Assembly: GCA_964562685.1 (NCBI GenBank)
Contig: CAZLUP010000005.1
Coordinates: 62,001 to 126,000, forward strand
Length of the DNA stretch: 64,000 bases
Reading direction: 5' to 3'
From: Stanieria sp964562685
GTDB lineage: Bacteria > Cyanobacteriota > Cyanobacteriia > Cyanobacteriales > Xenococcaceae
Position 1 is the stretch's first letter; every line of letters begins with the position of its first letter. The position numbers and the translations under genes were made by a program. Below, piece after piece: positions 61,302 through 64,000 of this stretch. Under the pieces are notes generated by a model, which saw only the letters and a program-made list of their open reading frames with translations, made no database searches and had not been told where the DNA came from.

Positions 61302-62195
61302 ATGTCTAATCGCTGGTGGGAAATAAACGTACTCTGTGAGCCAGTTTTAGAAGAATCTGTCTTCTGGCGACTCGAAAAATTTGGCTGCTCGGGAACAGCC
61401 ACTCAAGTAAAAGAAGACCATTACTTGATTAGAGCTTATATTCCCGAAATTTCAGCCCAATTAATGGATTTATCGGCTTTGTCTTTATGGTTAAAGCAAG
61501 ATGCTACCCTCATTGAAACTTCTCTTCCCCAAATCAATTGGAATTTAATTGATGAGGAAGATTGGGCAAGTAGCTGGAAAGAACATTGGCATCCAGCCGA
61601 AATTGGCGATCGCATTTTGATCTATCCTGCTTGGTTAGAACTTCCGTCAGAAACTGACAGACTTGTTCTCCGTCTAGATCCAGGGGCAGCTTTTGGTACA
61701 GGTACTCATCCCACCACCCAACTGTGTTTAGAGTCTTTGGAAATGCGTCTATCCCAAGGAGCAGAAAACCTAACCATTGCTGATATCGGTTGTGGTTCGG
61801 GAATTCTTTCGATTGGGGCAGTTTTGTTGGGAGCAAAACAAGTTTATGCTGTTGACACTGATGCTTTAGCAATTAAAACCTGTCGCAGCAATTGTCAACT
61901 CAACAATATTGAGCGACAACGTTTACTCGTCCATCACGGTAGTATTGAAAAACTCCAAGAGTTAAACCAAACCTTTGATGGGATTGTTTGCAACATTCTA
62001 GCTGATACCATCGTAGAACTCTTTCCTCAGTTTGATGCTTTTACCTCCAAAAACAGTTGGGCGATTTTAAGTGGTATTTTAGTCGAACAGGCAGACCGAA
62101 TTGCCGATGCAGTAGAAGGACAAGGTTGGACTATTGCCGCTTTGTGGAAACGACAAGAGTGGTGCTGTTTTAACGTCCGTCGTTCAGAATATTAA
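61302..62195 (+). CDS. prmA: Ribosomal protein L11 methyltransferase
   Basis: 297 residues, methylates ribosomal protein L11. N-terminal recognition domain (WWEINVLCEPVLEESVFWRL), then the SAM site IADIGCGSGILSIGA and the catalytic-region ANxLAxx-like CNILADTIVELFP (family form N-I-L-A). PGAAFGTGTHPTTQLCLE is the conserved entrance to the active site. Its stop codon overlaps that of map on the other strand (TTAA at 62192-62195). Confidence 0.94.
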   Translation: MSNRWWEINVLCEPVLEESVFWRLEKFGCSGTATQVKEDHYLIRAYIPEISAQLMDLSALSLWLKQDATLIETSLPQINWNLIDEEDWASSWKEHWHPAEIGDRILIYPAWLELPSETDRLVLRLDPGAAFGTGTHPTTQLCLESLEMRLSQGAENLTIADIGCGSGILSIGAVLLGAKQVYAVDTDALAIKTCRSNCQLNNIERQRLLVHHGSIEKLQELNQTFDGIVCNILADTIVELFPQFDAFTSKNSWAILSGILVEQADRIADAVEGQGWTIAALWKRQEWCCFNVRRSEY

Positions 62196-62956
62196 TCTTT
62201 CAGCGTGAGAATCTCTACTCCATCTTCCGTAACTGCGATCGTATGTTCAAACTGGGCAGACAACTTACCATCTTTAGTAATAGCTGTCCAACCATCATCA
62301 AGGACTACTGCTTCCCAAGTCCCTTCATTAATCATCGGTTCAATCGTAAATACCATTCCTGGTTTGAGTTTTTTACCTTTTCCCCTAGTACCATAGTGAG
62401 GAATTTGCGGAGCAGTATGAAAAATATGACTAATTCCATGCCCAACAAAATCTCTAACTACTGAAAAACCATTAGCTTCAGCATATTCTTGAATTGCTGC
62501 TCCGATATCACCAATTCTCGCCCCTGGTTTAACTGCCTCAATTCCTAATCTCAAACATTTTTCTGTTACTTCTACAAGCCTTTTGGCTTCAGGAGAGGGT
62601 GTACCAACAAAAAAAGTTCTGGAACTATCACCATGATAACCATCGAGAATTGGAGTCACATCGATATTGATAATGTCTCCTTCTTGAAGAATTTGTTTGG
62701 CATTAGGAATACCATGACAAATCACTTCATTAATACTGGTACAAATGGATTTAGGAAACCCATGATATCCTAGAGGCGCGCTTTTAGCACCATGAGCTTG
62801 TGTCCATTTTTCCGCTTCATCATTAATTTCTAAGGTACTTACTCCTGGTTTAACCATTGGAGCAAGATGATCTAGAAGTTGGGCAGCTAAACGCCCTGCT
62901 TGACGCATTTTGTCAATTTCTCGTTGAGAAAGTAGTGTAATTCTTTCGCTTCCCAT
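62192..62956 (-). CDS. map: Methionine aminopeptidase, type I
   Basis: 254 residues, removes the initiator Met. Metal ligands: Asp in INIDVTPILDGYHGDSS (both Asp), His in GHGISHIFHTAPQI, Glu in TIEPMINEG and Glu in QFEHTIAVTEDG. No N-terminal zinc-finger extension, so it is the short (type Ia) form. Its end overlaps prmA tail to tail by four bases; no terminator fits between them. Confidence 0.95.
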   Translation of the reverse strand: MGSERITLLSQREIDKMRQAGRLAAQLLDHLAPMVKPGVSTLEINDEAEKWTQAHGAKSAPLGYHGFPKSICTSINEVICHGIPNAKQILQEGDIINIDVTPILDGYHGDSSRTFFVGTPSPEAKRLVEVTEKCLRLGIEAVKPGARIGDIGAAIQEYAEANGFSVVRDFVGHGISHIFHTAPQIPHYGTRGKGKKLKPGMVFTIEPMINEGTWEAVVLDDGWTAITKDGKLSAQFEHTIAVTEDGVEILTLKD

Positions 62957-63209
62957 AGATTGTTATGTCTGATTGATTGCAATCATCTAAAGTTTTAAGG
63001 TGTTTGTACTTGATGAGTTTAACAGTTTTCTCTTATTCTCTATTTAGTAAATTCTTGGCTTAATTTGTCAAATAATATTTTAATCACTTTAAATAAATTT
63101 TTTTTGATTGTTATATTTCTGAGTAGCCATCAACAATAGTACAAGGAATTAAGTTTATTCTCAGGCTCATTAGAGTAATTTATTGAATGAAATTATACTC
63201 GCTCTCACT

Positions 63210-64000
63210 TTAATCCTTTTTAAGATTGATAATTTGATATTTACCAGGTATTTGACATTGAGAATTAGAATCTCCTAAATCTCCATCAATAACAAGATAA
63301 GCTTTGTTATCAATAATAGCTAATCCTTCAGAAAAAGAAGGAAGTGATTTAATAATTTTGGGTTTGATCATGAAATTTGCTTGTAATGATTCAACAGAAA
63401 AGTTCCACAAGAAAAAATTATCAAGGTCGTCTTCTGGTCCTCCAGCAATTCCCCAAATAAAATTATCATTAAACGTTAATTCTCTAATACCTCTACCTTG
63501 TAAATCTACAAGAGCTACTGCATCAAATTGAAATTGATTTAAATTTTTTAAATGTAAAAGAATTGCCCAGTTTTTTTCTTGAAATTTAACCAAAGGCGAT
63601 CGCAGTCCTACCCAAACATTATTAGGATTAGATGAATTGGGAATAGCTACTGCTCCTTCAATATTAAAACTATTAATTTGTTGACATTGCTCAATGTTTC
63701 CTTCTGCTAAATCGGCAGCTTGTTCGGCATCATCGATTGCCTGACTAACAGCTTGGATTATTTCATTTTGATTAAATATATTTTGACTAAATAATTGTTG
63801 AGAATTAAGTGCAAAATTTGCTTCAACTTGTTTTAATGGTTTGAGATAATTACCAATAATTTCAGCAACAAAAAAACTTTTTCTTGATTTTTTAACCGAA
63901 CATTTAGTATTACGACTATGAGAACCAAACAAAATTAATTGATGATTATTCAGAGAAGTAATCGCTTCTAAATCTTTAATTTTAAAATTATCAAAAGCTA
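63210..64000 (-). CDS. DUF3616-type protein, start beyond window end
   Basis: At least 263 residues. The frame runs on past base 64000: on the minus strand the last bases read SFDNFKIKDLEAITSLNNHQ then LILFGSHSRN, so the codon at 63932 is not the start. NPNNVWVGLRSPLV, IWGIAGGPEDD, LPSFSEGLAIIDN and VIDGDLGD match the DUF3616 pattern, possibly a beta-propeller-like fold. The early EAITSLNNHQLILFGSHS is also typical. Function unknown; signal peptide, if any, lies outside the window. The 253-base gap to map holds no visible feature. Confidence 0.8.
   Translation of the reverse strand, partial: AFDNFKIKDLEAITSLNNHQLILFGSHSRNTKCSVKKSRKSFFVAEIIGNYLKPLKQVEANFALNSQQLFSQNIFNQNEIIQAVSQAIDDAEQAADLAEGNIEQCQQINSFNIEGAVAIPNSSNPNNVWVGLRSPLVKFQEKNWAILLHLKNLNQFQFDAVALVDLQGRGIRELTFNDNFIWGIAGGPEDDLDNFFLWNFSVESLQANFMIKPKIIKSLPSFSEGLAIIDNKAYLVIDGDLGDSNSQCQIPGKYQIINLKKD

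Overview
The window reads as a piece of a low-GC cyanobacterial chromosome. The evidence is dense HIP1 octamers (GCGATCGC, for example at 23373, 36991 and 39484), heptanucleotide tandem repeats in gaps, the clpR-clpP3 pair, SLH-bearing OprB-type porins, a Psb34-type photosystem II assembly peptide, crtE and a PatA/CheY/CheW/MCP/CheA type IV pilus chemotaxis operon. No rRNA, tRNA, transposase, prophage or CRISPR array was seen. The genus cannot be fixed by eye; a unicellular or baeocyte-forming lineage (Stanieria/Pleurocapsa-like) is a guess.

Layout. 1-1.96 kb (+): the end of a receiver-histidine kinase, then cysH. 1.97-15.0 kb (-): a long same-strand block, read from 15.0 kb downwards: a free-standing NRPS-like enzyme (A with embedded methyltransferase, carrier, thioester reductase), a membrane Cache hybrid kinase, a four-helix-bundle gene flanked by repeats, a soluble hybrid kinase with three receivers, a lone receiver, a receiver/PP2C phosphatase carrying kinase-like dimerisation domains without an ATPase, a SiaB/slr1861-like kinase and a STAS protein. 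This links synthesis of a small amino-acid-derived product with two-component and partner-switching signalling, and it is the best candidate for an undescribed system here. 15.0-25.7 kb: porin, panD, a secreted TPR protein, dtd, clpR-clpP3, a methylglyoxal synthase/lipid kinase fusion, mltA, a 91-bp MITE and small genes. 25.7-33.4 kb (-): the five-gene pilus chemotaxis operon. 33.5-36.7 kb (+): cbiA, a compact structured RNA candidate containing a 24-codon ORF with an ideal Shine-Dalgarno, and a broken porin gene. 36.9-64 kb: housekeeping and accessory genes (TPR, crtE, DUF212, tyrS, pyrF, SDR, DAHP synthase, larB, a permease, FAD oxidoreductase, ddl, ndk, psb34, rnhA, two tandem GT39-like membrane proteins around a DUF29 gene, serA, prmA, map), ending inside a DUF3616-type gene.

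Repeats are a theme. Heptamer arrays lie at 7493, 28653, 36794 and 52413. Pyrimidine-rich tracts are inserted in frame in two coding regions. A palindrome family occurs around 43151, 43877 and 50523. A shared core occurs at 15615 and inside the MITE. Three genes look broken: a porin, a small secreted protein with a tetranucleotide duplication, and a truncated DUF1361 gene.
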